A stretch of 64,000 bases of DNA from JANXSS01 sp040385645 (lineage in GTDB: Bacteria; Pseudomonadota; Gammaproteobacteria; Burkholderiales; Burkholderiaceae_D). This document shows positions 27,486 through 34,847 of the stretch, in pieces (position 1 is the first letter of the stretch; each line of letters begins with the position of its first letter). The DNA lies in assembly GCA_040385645.1 (NCBI GenBank), contig JAZKGZ010000014.1, forward strand, positions 150,579 through 214,578. The letters run 5' to 3'. The notes beneath the pieces are model-generated. The model ran no database searches. It worked only from the letters and a program-made list of their open reading frames with translations, and was not told where the DNA came from. A program made the position numbers and the translations under genes.

Positions 27486-27728
27486 ATGTTTGTTTTAGTC
27501 GACATCAACAATATGTATGTCTCGTGCGAGCGCGTTTTCAATCCAAAATTGGAGCGCCGGCCGGTTGTTATTCTTTAAAATTATGACGGTTACGCAGTCG
27601 CTCGCAGTGCTGAAGTTAAGGCCTTGGGCGTACCCATGGGTGCCCCGTGGTTCAAGTTAAAAGCGCTGGCTAAACAGCACAACATCATTGCGCTGTCGAG
27701 CAACTACACGCTGTACGGCGACATGTAG
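27486..27728 (+). pseudogene. umuC: umuC 5' fragment
   Basis: The first 80 codons of a Y-family polymerase (MFVLVDINNMYVSCERVFNPKLERRPVV), with a TAA at 27576-27578 where copy 2 has a TCA serine codon. Homology ends at ggcgacatgt (27726), after which unrelated sequence begins, so about 80 percent of the gene is gone. Confidence 0.92.
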
Positions 27729-27742
27729 GAAACGTACTGACA

Positions 27743-28060
27743 ATGCTTAGTTTGCTTCCTGCAACACTAGCAGGAATGTGGATTTATTTGATAATGGATA
27801 GTATTAAATCTCAATCGATACCGCAAGGTTCGGCAAGCCCTTTTATGTTGGTTGGCATTGCCATAGGCGGTTACTTGGGCTCGATTTTGCTTGTGCTGAT
27901 AAGCATGATTATCATCATAATCACTTATAAAAAAACCGTAGATCAACCCAGTTTTTTGAAGTATCCGTTTTTTTTGTATGGATTAATCGTGTTGATACTA
28001 CTTGTTTTGGTGGGAATTTTCATATCAACCCCTCATAACTTTAACTTATTTAAAAACTAG
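27743..28060 (+). CDS. Hypothetical membrane protein
   Basis: 105 residues with three hydrophobic helices (LLPATLAGMWIYLIM, MLVGIAIGGYLGSILLVLISMIIIIIT, YPFFLYGLIVLILLVLVGIFI). Starts 15 bp after the umuC fragment. No family recognised. AT-rich like the block that follows; its 3' end overlaps the converging gene by 11 bp. Confidence 0.55.
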   Translation: MLSLLPATLAGMWIYLIMDSIKSQSIPQGSASPFMLVGIAIGGYLGSILLVLISMIIIIITYKKTVDQPSFLKYPFFLYGLIVLILLVLVGIFISTPHNFNLFKN

Positions 28061-28388
28061 AGTATTTAACTTCTTCTATATTGCAGGTACCGGACGAAGT
28101 TATATTGGTATTCACTATGATTTTCGATTTGTTAATCTCTGCATTTATAATAAAATCTGATATTTTTGCATAAGCAAAGTTTGAATGGCGAATTTCGGCA
28201 GTTTTCTGTCCATTACAAAAGTTAGGCCCGTCTTTCATAATTATTCTCATAAAGAACCCACTTGAATCAGCTAAAACTTGAGCTTCTTGAATAAACCCCG
28301 TTGTAGTTCCAGCGTAAGCAAGAACCTGGTTGCTAATAAAAAAAGATAAAATTATAAGTAGTTTTTTTAAATAAGAAATTTTAGGCAT
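28050..28388 (-). CDS. Exported hypothetical protein
   Basis: About 112 residues from the ATG at 28388 (MPKISYLKKLLIILSFFISNQVLAYAGT), which gives a clean signal peptide; the frame extends 10 codons further. The mature part contains two cysteines (NFCNGQ and GTCNIEEV), probably a disulfide. Last gene of a minus-strand run of four exported proteins. No family recognised. Confidence 0.65.
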   Translation of the reverse strand: MPKISYLKKLLIILSFFISNQVLAYAGTTTGFIQEAQVLADSSGFFMRIIMKDGPNFCNGQKTAEIRHSNFAYAKISDFIINAEINKSKIIVNTNITSSGTCNIEEVKYSSF

Positions 28389-28425
28389 ATGAAGTGGAGA
28401 TGATCTGATTTTATTCAATAATAAA

Positions 28426-29103
28426 TTAATACTGTTTTACTAAAGATTTAATTGCGTTGCTATTTTTTGAAAACTTCGTGGCTATTTCAATTACTTGAGA
28501 TGGTTGCCTGGAAGGTTCACCTTGATTTGAAAAGCTTTCCGTTAAATAAAACTCTGATAAAGTCGAAGTATCCTGCCATGTCACTTTCCACATTGAGGCA
28601 GTTTTATCAACAGTAATGACTAAGCTAAGTGTTGCTGCATTTCCGTCTACCTCTTGGTTCAAAAACTCTCTAATCCTTACTGTTCCAAAGCCATTAGTAT
28701 TGATTTCACGATGAGTATAAAGAATACGTTCTCCAAATTTCGAACCGAAAAGCAGAGCCCCGTCTTCTCCAAAAATTCCCTCAATACTAATTAATTTCCA
28801 ATCCTCAGATCCATCGAAAAAACCATTTAGCAGAATTTCGAGAGATTGTTTTTTTAGGCGGTCGAAGCTCTGAATAGTACCATTTAGAATATTAAAATAT
28901 GTATCTGGAACTATTACTTTTATGTAACCATCGTTTTTTATTTCTGTGTCTTTCAATATCAAAGATTGTTCTTTAAATGAAAGATCTTTTATCGAAATTA
29001 TTTTATTTTTTTCGTTTCTACCGTTTTCATCTGTAAAAGTGGGGAAGGCAAGTAGGAAAGAAGAAATTTGTATCATTAAAAAAAATAACAGTATTTTTAT
29101 CAT
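28426..29103 (-). CDS. Exported hypothetical protein
   Basis: 225 residues with a signal peptide (MIKILLFFLMIQISSFLLAFP). The rest looks like a beta-rich soluble domain (DGYIKVIVPDTYFNILNGTIQSFDRLKKQSLEILLNGFF; AATLSLVITVDKTASMWKVTWQDTS). No cysteines in the mature part. It follows the next upstream gene by 8 bp, so the two are cotranscribed. No family recognised. Confidence 0.65.
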   Translation of the reverse strand: MIKILLFFLMIQISSFLLAFPTFTDENGRNEKNKIISIKDLSFKEQSLILKDTEIKNDGYIKVIVPDTYFNILNGTIQSFDRLKKQSLEILLNGFFDGSEDWKLISIEGIFGEDGALLFGSKFGERILYTHREINTNGFGTVRIREFLNQEVDGNAATLSLVITVDKTASMWKVTWQDTSTLSEFYLTESFSNQGEPSRQPSQVIEIATKFSKNSNAIKSLVKQY

Positions 29104-29111
29104 TGTCGTAA

Positions 29112-29738
29112 CTATCGATCAAGTATACCCAACCCTAAATTACCAGCGTTACAACTAGTTGCGGAAGTGTCTTGTAATCGTCCTAAAGTCTTCGCGACAG
29201 GATCGTAGTAAGCATGTTGTCCATACACGCGATATTCATTTGGTCTGTCTATGTAACTTCTTAGTCGTTCAATTATCGCTGGATTTCCTGCCCTTGCACT
29301 GTAAAGCCAACCGCGGTTCGCCAAATAAATTTGAAACGTATCTTTCGTCATTATATAATCATTCAATCTTTCAGCATTCCAGCCGGAGTCGTATGTTTTG
29401 TCTAAGCCCCAGTATGGATATCCAAAATCATACATTCTTTTAAAAACTGCACTTCGAGCCCACAAGAAATATCGTCCCCGGAGATAATCTGTTGTTAAAG
29501 ACTCTAAAACCCAAAGGCTTTGCTGCTCCCAAAGAGAAGAACCATATAAGTACAAATATTTAGGATCTGCGCCAACCGCCACTAAAAATGTTGTCGTGAG
29601 AAGCTGCGCGTCGAAAGGAACGGTGTCCATTCGACAAGCACGACTTACGCTGCCCAACGCGTGGGCTGTTATTGGCAGCACGGATGTGCATAAAGCACCC
29701 ATAGCGAAGCATGTTTTTAATATACATTTATTTAGCAT
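29112..29738 (-). CDS. Exported aromatic-rich hypothetical protein
   Basis: 208 residues. Signal peptide (CFAMGALCTSVLPITAHALG), then a Tyr/Trp-rich domain (DYLRGRYFLWARSAVFKRMYDFGYPYWGLDKTYDSGWNAERL). One cysteine pair is possible (RACRMD and TSCNAGN). Lies 24 bp after the upstream exported protein and 8 bp before the next. No family recognised. Confidence 0.65.
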   Translation of the reverse strand: MLNKCILKTCFAMGALCTSVLPITAHALGSVSRACRMDTVPFDAQLLTTTFLVAVGADPKYLYLYGSSLWEQQSLWVLESLTTDYLRGRYFLWARSAVFKRMYDFGYPYWGLDKTYDSGWNAERLNDYIMTKDTFQIYLANRGWLYSARAGNPAIIERLRSYIDRPNEYRVYGQHAYYDPVAKTLGRLQDTSATSCNAGNLGLGILDR

Positions 29739-29762
29739 AACTCACTTCGATAAAAAAATTAA

Positions 29763-30371
29763 TTACTGTAACCTATCCGGAAATGGCGGAAATGGCGGTG
29801 CAACTGGCGGTGGAGAATAACCTGGTGGCCAGCTATATACTCGCCCAGGTGCAGATGGTACGCCTGATGTCGGCGGCGTTGGATTAGAACCAGAACCGGT
29901 GGTAGCAGCAAAACGTACTTGAGGATAGATGCGTGGCATTCTTTCGCCAAAACCTTGTCCATTTTGCACCAACTGATAAGAAAAGATATATTCGTGACAT
30001 GTTAAGCCAAAGACAAAGCAGGGCTCGGGCCTTACAGTAAAACTGAAAGTGTGCTGTTGTCCTGGAAAGACGGGATTGAGTAGCGCTAGACTACTTTCAT
30101 GCAATCTGCTGCTATCAGTATCATTCGAGATAGAGACGACACCAGGCAGCCAAGTAGCAGTGCCATCATTTCTCATAGTTACTGATACCGTAGTATTGGT
30201 ATTGTAAATAAGGTCAGGAATACTAGCACTAATATACTTTGAGTTAAATTCGTTTTGATAACTAAGAGCAGGTATTAACATCAAAAAAAAATCATCCGTT
30301 TCCTGCGCATAAATTTTCCCGTGACAAAGAAAAATCAATACTGCTAGCGGCCACGCACATAATCTACGCAT
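29763..30371 (-). CDS. Exported protein with Ig-like domain and proline-rich tail
   Basis: 202 residues. Signal peptide (WPLAVLIFLCHGKIYAQ), then a domain with the NTxTTVSVTMRNDGTATWLPGVVSIS pattern and a PGQQHTFSFTV strand, as in NBR1/CARDB-like Ig-fold domains, with a cysteine pair (EPCFVFGLTCHEY). The C-terminal 45 residues are rich in Pro, Gly and Ser, a possible wall- or surface-spanning linker. First gene of the four-gene run. The fold assignment is tentative. Confidence 0.65.
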   Translation of the reverse strand: MRRLCAWPLAVLIFLCHGKIYAQETDDFFLMLIPALSYQNEFNSKYISASIPDLIYNTNTTVSVTMRNDGTATWLPGVVSISNDTDSSRLHESSLALLNPVFPGQQHTFSFTVRPEPCFVFGLTCHEYIFSYQLVQNGQGFGERMPRIYPQVRFAATTGSGSNPTPPTSGVPSAPGRVYSWPPGYSPPPVAPPFPPFPDRLQ

Positions 30372-30663
30372 TCAACATGTCCTATTAAGTTTTTATAAAA
30401 TATTTTTTTAGAAAAGTAACAATTGTGGCGGTCTTGCGATCGTCCCAAAATTCGCACGCACCAGTTCATAACACATGGAGAGCTTTTCCTTGAGCTTGGA
30501 CAGATAAAACCATTGCAATCCTTGCTTTGGCACTTGGCAAACTATTATTTGCAGCAAATTTTTTAATTATTCCACATGCCGGAGAAACTTAATTCACTAA
30601 GGAAAAAAAAATTTACTATTTGTCACAATTAAGTGTTAAATAATATTCCGCAATTTCATAAAT
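30372..30663. other. Non-coding AT-rich spacer
   Basis: About 290 bases between exported-protein genes, no credible ORF. Probably holds the promoter of the four-gene run below. Confidence 0.5.
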
Positions 30664-31014
30664 TTATCGCGAGATAATTTGTATATGTGAAACTGATTCA
30701 CGAGCTCCAAATGCAGGATTGCAAGCATTTTGACCCCACACATTTATGGTGGCGCCTTGTGCTTGCGCTGCCATAACTGTGGCTGCTATTACTCTTCCCT
30801 GTGGAGTTGATATGTCGATCGCCCATTCATCACTGGTTCCACAGGCTGACTTATTTAGAATAGATCCTGAGTAAAAAGCAAATAAAATGCCCGCAGTTGG
30901 AAGGGTATAAGCAATTCGCCCGCTTGAATTTCCCGCGTACACAGAATTAATTAAGGAAATATTAATTAGAAACGCCGCAATGGCTAATTTTCTGAATTTT
31001 TTAGGGTTTAACAT
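30664..31014 (-). CDS. Exported hypothetical protein
   Basis: 116 residues, signal peptide (LAIAAFLINISLINSVYAGNSS). The mature part has a cysteine pair (KSACGTSDEW, QNACNPAF) and resembles small secreted beta proteins (AWAIDISTPQGRVIAATVMAAQAQG-like region). No named family. Confidence 0.6.
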   Translation of the reverse strand: MLNPKKFRKLAIAAFLINISLINSVYAGNSSGRIAYTLPTAGILFAFYSGSILNKSACGTSDEWAIDISTPQGRVIAATVMAAQAQGATINVWGQNACNPAFGARESVSHIQIISR

Positions 31015-31305
31015 AGTTTTATTCTTTCCAATAAAAATTAAGTTTTTTATTTTTTGGGCATTTATATTTAGCCTAAAAAATTTTCATGGTATAAAAATCT
31101 ACTTGCAATCTAATGCAAAAACATGATCGAAGTTTATTATTATAATCAATGCATAAAAAATTGCATTGAGTTAACTAAATAAAACTTCGCTAATACATAT
31201 TACTTTTGTAGCTACATTTCCATAGCTAACTTAAGACAAAATTGCATCTAATTTGGAATACAACGATATTAGCAATAACTTCGCAGATGCTGAATCAGAA
31301 ATTGT
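31015..31305. other. Non-coding AT-rich spacer
   Basis: About 290 bases, very AT-rich, no ORF with a ribosome site seen. Confidence 0.5.
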
Positions 31306-31752
31306 TTACGGCAAATTAATGTTGACGCCTCTTGTGCCAACGCATCCTGATTGAAGTTTTACGCATGGTGGCAGCCAATCGGGCGAGTTAGATGCAGGCT
31401 TTGCCGATGAAAGCGGTGTAGAATTTGCATTAAGTGTGTCGCTAGTTAAAGCTACTCGAGTACTATTGCTTCCTTTGGTAACGCATCCTGATTGAAGTTG
31501 TACACACGGTGGTATCCAATTACTTTGAGTAGAGCGAGAGATAGAAGGAGGGGGCGTTACAGGAGAAGAGGCAGCTTTTGTCAATGGCAGCCCTGTGCCG
31601 CTAGCCAAAGTTGTTCCTAAGTCACTTCGAGCTGTAATGCTAAATGGTGATAATAAAGGTGCATTGATTTCGCTTTTGCTTTCACCAAAGGTGCATATCA
31701 TTAATGCACCTAAAAACCAACTCAGCATATTTTCAGATTTCATATTTATCAT
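31306..31752 (-). CDS. Exported protein with duplicated Cys motif
   Basis: 148 residues. A hydrophobic N-terminus (MLSWFLGALMICTFG) leads to a Ser/Thr/Pro-rich stretch and two copies of a short motif, WIPPCVQLQSGCV and WLPPCVKLQSGCV, about 50 residues apart. The underlying DNA (catcctgattgaagtt) is also repeated. Each motif has a C-X6-C pair that could form a small disulfide loop. No family recognised. Confidence 0.6.
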   Translation of the reverse strand: MINMKSENMLSWFLGALMICTFGESKSEINAPLLSPFSITARSDLGTTLASGTGLPLTKAASSPVTPPPSISRSTQSNWIPPCVQLQSGCVTKGSNSTRVALTSDTLNANSTPLSSAKPASNSPDWLPPCVKLQSGCVGTRGVNINLP

Positions 31753-31936
31753 TTCTATAACGAAAGTGTGGGGAGTATATCTACTCTTTCCCCTATTTCA
31801 GCCTGTTTCCTGAAGTTAAGAAATAATTTGAACTTTGATTTATAACATTCAACTTTTCTTGTAACTGTTTGTGGTTGATGAATTTACACGAAAGTTACTT
31901 ACCATTGATGTGGCAGGGTCCATTTGATCGGCGCGG

Positions 31937-32038
31937 GTCATCGAGGAGCTGGTGAAGCTGATCAACGTGCGCGGGTGCGCCATGGTATTTGGTAGCGACA
32001 ATTGTCTGGAATTTGTCAGCGTGGCGTTGCTGGTATGA
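31937..32038 (+). pseudogene. IS3-type transposase fragment
   Basis: The plus strand reads VIEELVKLINVRGCAMVFGSDNCLEFVSVALLV then stop. This resembles the integrase-core segment with SDNGPEFVS of IS3-family OrfB transposases, with the glycine-proline changed. It has no start or flanks and is a dead remnant next to the resolvase gene. Confidence 0.6.
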
Positions 32039-32128
32039 GCCGGCGCGGTAGGCTTGCTGCTTGCGGCAATTCCGTAACTCGCCGAAGGTCTGCGAAACGA
32101 CCTGTAGCGGTTGATGCAAGCGGCTTGT

Positions 32129-32701
32129 TTATGCTGCGCGGATCCGCATGATGGTCTGCCGCGTTGTATCAAATTGTCGCGCCAGCTGCGCAACCGGCGC
32201 ACCACCGGAAAGTAGACGTAGCACCTCACTTTTTTCTGCTTCGTTCAGTGCCGGCGGTCGACCAAACCTTTTTCCTTCCAACCTGGCGCGCTTGATGCCG
32301 CTGTTTGTGCGCTCGATCAGTAGGTCACGTTCAAATTCAGCGACAGCATTGATAACTTGCATTGTCATCTTGCCGGCCGGACTTGTCAGGTCGACGCCGC
32401 CAAGGGCTAGGCAATGCACGCGTATGCCCATCGTCTCAAGATGCTCAACTGTAGCGCGCACGTCCATTGCATTGCGGCCCAAGCGGTCTAGCTTTGTAAC
32501 GATGAGCACGTCGCCAGCTTCAAGCCGGTCCAGTAGCTTAGAAAATCCTTTTCGCTCTCGTGCAGCTACGCTTCCTGAAACAGTTTCAACGACAGTACGG
32601 GCTTTCGTAATACTGAAACCTGCAGCATCTATCTCATGAATTTGATTATCTGTGTTCTGAGCAGCAGTTGATACTCGGCAATAAGCGAAAGTGCGTGACA
32701 T
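32129..32701 (-). CDS. Serine recombinase (resolvase/invertase family)
   Basis: 190 residues. Catalytic serine in AYCRVSTAAQNTDNQ, the arginine region VTKLDRLGRNAMD, the E helix and a C-terminal helix-turn-helix (VAQLARQFDTTRQTIMRIRAA), the usual small-resolvase length. Upstream bases 32709-32760 hold several GTAC-centred repeats that may be its recombination site. Likely a transposon resolvase left from a lost element; the transposase partner is not present. Confidence 0.9.
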   Translation of the reverse strand: MSRTFAYCRVSTAAQNTDNQIHEIDAAGFSITKARTVVETVSGSVAARERKGFSKLLDRLEAGDVLIVTKLDRLGRNAMDVRATVEHLETMGIRVHCLALGGVDLTSPAGKMTMQVINAVAEFERDLLIERTNSGIKRARLEGKRFGRPPALNEAEKSEVLRLLSGGAPVAQLARQFDTTRQTIMRIRAA

Positions 32702-32708
32702 GGCAATG

Positions 32709-32760
32709 TTTCCCAGTAATCGTACGAAATAGATGTACGAATATTAAGGTGTGTACGGAA
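32709..32760. repeat. Possible res-like site upstream of the resolvase
   Basis: TCGTAC and GTACGA form an inverted pair 9 bp apart (in cgtacgaaatagatgtacga), followed by another GTGTACGGAA. Paired short inverted sites before a resolvase start are typical of res subsites. Speculative. Confidence 0.35.
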
Positions 32761-32910
32761 CTATTACAAGCTTACTTTGGTACATGTACTTTGCATGGGG
32801 TACGAAAGTGTGGTTTGATAGACGAAATTCCTTTGGAAAGTCTTCATGCGGGACGCGTTTTTTGAGATAAAGGTTTGGGCGGTATACTAAAAACTATGTT
32901 TTGGAGAGCT

Positions 32911-32928
32911 GCTATCGGCCATGAGCGG
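32911..32928 (-). repeat. Recurring intergenic motif, copy E
   Basis: GCTATCGGCCATGAGCGG; matches the GCTATCGGCC half seen in copy C. Lies just before the first small ORF of the array. Confidence 0.5.
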
Positions 32929-32962
32929 CCGCTCCTCGTTACACACTGATCAGGAAACTCTG

Positions 32963-33235
32963 ATGCCGCTTTACACTTACGTCGTCTCATACAAAGGCGC
33001 AACCCATGTTGCTCAAGGTAGCCATAGCAATTTCAAGGGTTTCACCTCGACCTGGTGTTCCAATCTCCCTGTTGGGGTTATTCCCGCGCTCACGCCAGCC
33101 ATTCACCGCGACCTTGCGAAAAAGGCATATCAAGGTGTGTTTCCGCCGATAGATAACATTAAGCACGCTTGGCGAAAATCGATCGAACTTAATGGAAGCG
33201 AATTTGTTGTCGTGGCAGTACAAACCCAACCATAA
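32963..33235 (+). CDS. Small hypothetical protein
   Basis: 90 residues from the ATG at 32963, with AGGA 8 nt upstream (MPLYTYVVSYKGATHVAQGSHSNFKGF). The longer frame from 32921 lacks a ribosome site. No family recognised. First ORF of the small-ORF array. Confidence 0.6.
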   Translation: MPLYTYVVSYKGATHVAQGSHSNFKGFTSTWCSNLPVGVIPALTPAIHRDLAKKAYQGVFPPIDNIKHAWRKSIELNGSEFVVVAVQTQP

Positions 33236-33254
33236 GCTGGCTTTACTAACGACT

Positions 33255-33265
33255 GCTTTGGGTCG
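33255..33265 (-). repeat. Recurring intergenic motif, copy B
   Basis: GCTTTGGGTCG (CGACCCAAAGC on the minus strand), 20 bp after the stop of the preceding ORF. Confidence 0.5.
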
Positions 33266-33329
33266 ATTCCACTCGAACTTGCCAAAAGACATCATTGTTT
33301 AAAGCAGTTGCAAGCGGGAAAGGGTGATC

Positions 33330-33680
33330 ATGTCAACACGCGCGTTGTTAAAGTACATCGTTGCGCTAGCGCTGGGAATCCTCCTTCTATTTCCTTACTT
33401 TGTTGTGGGCAGCGTCGTGTCGTCAAAGTTTGAAATCTGGGTCAGGTTGATCGCGTTTGTCGCGCTTTTTTTCAGTCCATTGAGGGTGCTAGGGCTACCG
33501 CACTTTCGACTTGCACTAGTGTTTTGTTTGCCGGTTGTCGTTATTACCCTGATTATTGGGGTCGGAGAGTCGCTCGAATTCTTAGATGTGCTGCAGCCTA
33601 TTGCGGAGCCAATTCTGTGTGTTTGGCTTGGCGCTTCGCTGGCTTGCATCATGCTCCGTTTTAGTCTGCCGCGTCGATAA
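33330..33680 (+). CDS. Small hypothetical membrane protein
   Basis: 116 residues from the ATG at 33330, with AAAGGG upstream. Four hydrophobic stretches (KYIVALALGILLLFPYFVVG, LIAFVALFFSPL, LALVFCLPVVVITLIIGVG, ILCVWLGASLACIML). No family recognised. Second ORF of the array. Confidence 0.6.
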   Translation: MSTRALLKYIVALALGILLLFPYFVVGSVVSSKFEIWVRLIAFVALFFSPLRVLGLPHFRLALVFCLPVVVITLIIGVGESLEFLDVLQPIAEPILCVWLGASLACIMLRFSLPRR

Positions 33681-33693
33681 ATGAGGATCTGCA

Positions 33694-33720
33694 TTGGGTC
33701 GCTATCGGCCAAAACCGGAC
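33694..33720 (-). repeat. Recurring intergenic motif, copy C (most complete)
   Basis: TTGGGTCGCTATCGGCC followed by AAAACCGGAC joins the two half motifs seen singly elsewhere: GGGTCG (copies A, B, D) and CTATCGGCC-CGGAC (copies E, F). It starts 14 bp after the ORF stop. Confidence 0.6.
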
Positions 33721-33761
33721 AGATACCATCAGCCAGAATCATCAATAAAGTTACCTATCGG

Positions 33762-34154
33762 ATGACGATACGAAATCCCACAGAAGATATTGCGAATCGA
33801 TTGCCGGTCTAGGTGGTTATGACGGACTTCTTTCTCGACAACGAACTCACCGATTTAACGATCTCGCCCGTTGCCAAGATTTGCGCCGCGTCGCCATATT
33901 CCATTGATGAACTAAATCGAAAAATGTTAACGGAAGTTTGGCCCGCATTTCTGCCCAATCTAATGTCATATGCTGGCGAATGGGCTGGTTGGAAAGAGGA
34001 ATTTATTAAAGAGCAGATCCTGAAGTGTTATAAACCACGCTTTTATATATTTTGGCGAATCAATCCGATAAAACGGTATTTCTGCCACCAGTGGTCTACG
34101 GTTGAGCGAGGTGTTATTCAAGCTCGCACCGGTGCGGCTGGACAGGACTCGTAA
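33762..34154 (+). pseudogene. DUF7079-like gene with in-frame amber codon
   Basis: Reading from the ATG at 33762 gives MTIRNPTEDIANRLPV, then TAG at 33810-33812, then VVMTDFFLDNELTDLTISPVAKICAASPYSIDELNRKMLTEVWPAFLPNLMSYAGEWAGW. Family members of the DUF7079 type, as I recall them, have RLPVW-xALSDLFLD here, so TAG probably replaces a TGG tryptophan codon. A shorter product could start at the ATG at 33819. Third ORF of the array. Family name from memory, moderately sure. Confidence 0.6.
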
Positions 34155-34220
34155 AGCAAGATTCTGCGAATCCAAATTACAGCAATGGGTCGCGTCTTGT
34201 CATTCAGCACTGGCGGCAGC

Positions 34221-34235
34221 CGGCCAGAAACGGAC
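34221..34235 (-). repeat. Recurring intergenic motif, copy F
   Basis: CGGCCAGAAACGGAC, with GGGTCG 34 bp upstream (34188-34193), after the DUF7079-like gene. Confidence 0.45.
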
Positions 34236-34273
34236 TAATTTCTTATCATGCATAGCGCCATTTTTTAGATCAT

Positions 34274-34528
34274 ATGAATATTGACGAAACGACGCGAACC
34301 ATCCTTCTTATGCTGAAAGCAAGAGTAGAAGCAGGTGGAGAAGGATACATGTACGGAGACCGCAGTAAGGCGATCCAGGGTCTTGATGAGATCTTGGCTT
34401 TTCCGTCGGTGGGAGGCGTAAGGTCTTTACTCCTGCCAACAGCAAATCTCCAAGAACTTTCGATTGAGTGCGGCTGGGGCAGCGAATTCAACCAACTTGC
34501 GGCTGAGCTCGAAGAAATTTGGAGTTAG
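34274..34528 (+). CDS. Small hypothetical protein
   Basis: 84 residues (MNIDETTRTILLMLKARVEAGGEGYMYGDRSKAIQGLDEILAFP), acidic and probably helical. Ribosome site weak. No family recognised. Fourth ORF of the array. Confidence 0.5.
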   Translation: MNIDETTRTILLMLKARVEAGGEGYMYGDRSKAIQGLDEILAFPSVGGVRSLLLPTANLQELSIECGWGSEFNQLAAELEEIWS

Positions 34529-34847
34529 CCCAGATGTCCCGTAGGCACCTAACTAACCCGCCGAAAGGCTTGCGGAATTTCCGCTTTCGACCCAAAGCGG
34601 TCCTTCCCGCAGCTTAACTAATTCGAGTTGCCCGACTACCAGACAGTCGATTGTGGTCATTTAAGGCGACTTTTACGACATGGACGAGTAACTGATTGAC
34701 CGGTTCGCGACACATATGCTGTATATCAGAAAGCAGTGCTGCAAGGTGAAAGGAGGCGTCGACTCGACTTCTCCCGCTCTGAGCGCGAGTTGATCACCAT
34801 ACGAGCGCTCTATAATGAGATGAAAACAGGAAGAGGAGACGCTGCCC
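34529..34847. other. Intergenic region before the SIR2 operon
   Basis: About 320 bases with motif copy D at its left end. Presumably contains the promoter of the three-gene defence operon. No gene seen. Confidence 0.5.
34588..34600 (+). repeat. Recurring intergenic motif, copy D
   Basis: CGACCCAAAGCGG, matching copy A, 60 bp after the stop of the fourth small ORF. Confidence 0.5.

Larger units (their letters stand above)
26603..27726 (+). repeat. Dispersed duplication, degraded copy 1
   Basis: Matches 42316-43442 almost end to end: DUF4224 gene, LexA box, umuD and the first 80 codons of umuC. This copy carries the damage: lost umuD start, two umuD frameshifts, an in-frame umuC stop and umuC truncation. 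The homology stops abruptly after ggcgacatgt. Confidence 0.93.

Noticed and set aside
31849..32229. 126-codon minus-strand frame downstream of the resolvase
   Set aside because: Overlaps the resolvase end and a plus-strand IS3 transposase remnant that explains the sequence better.
32911..34600. Classical integron cassette array
   Set aside because: No integron integrase gene and no clear attC core pairs; the separators are a different motif.
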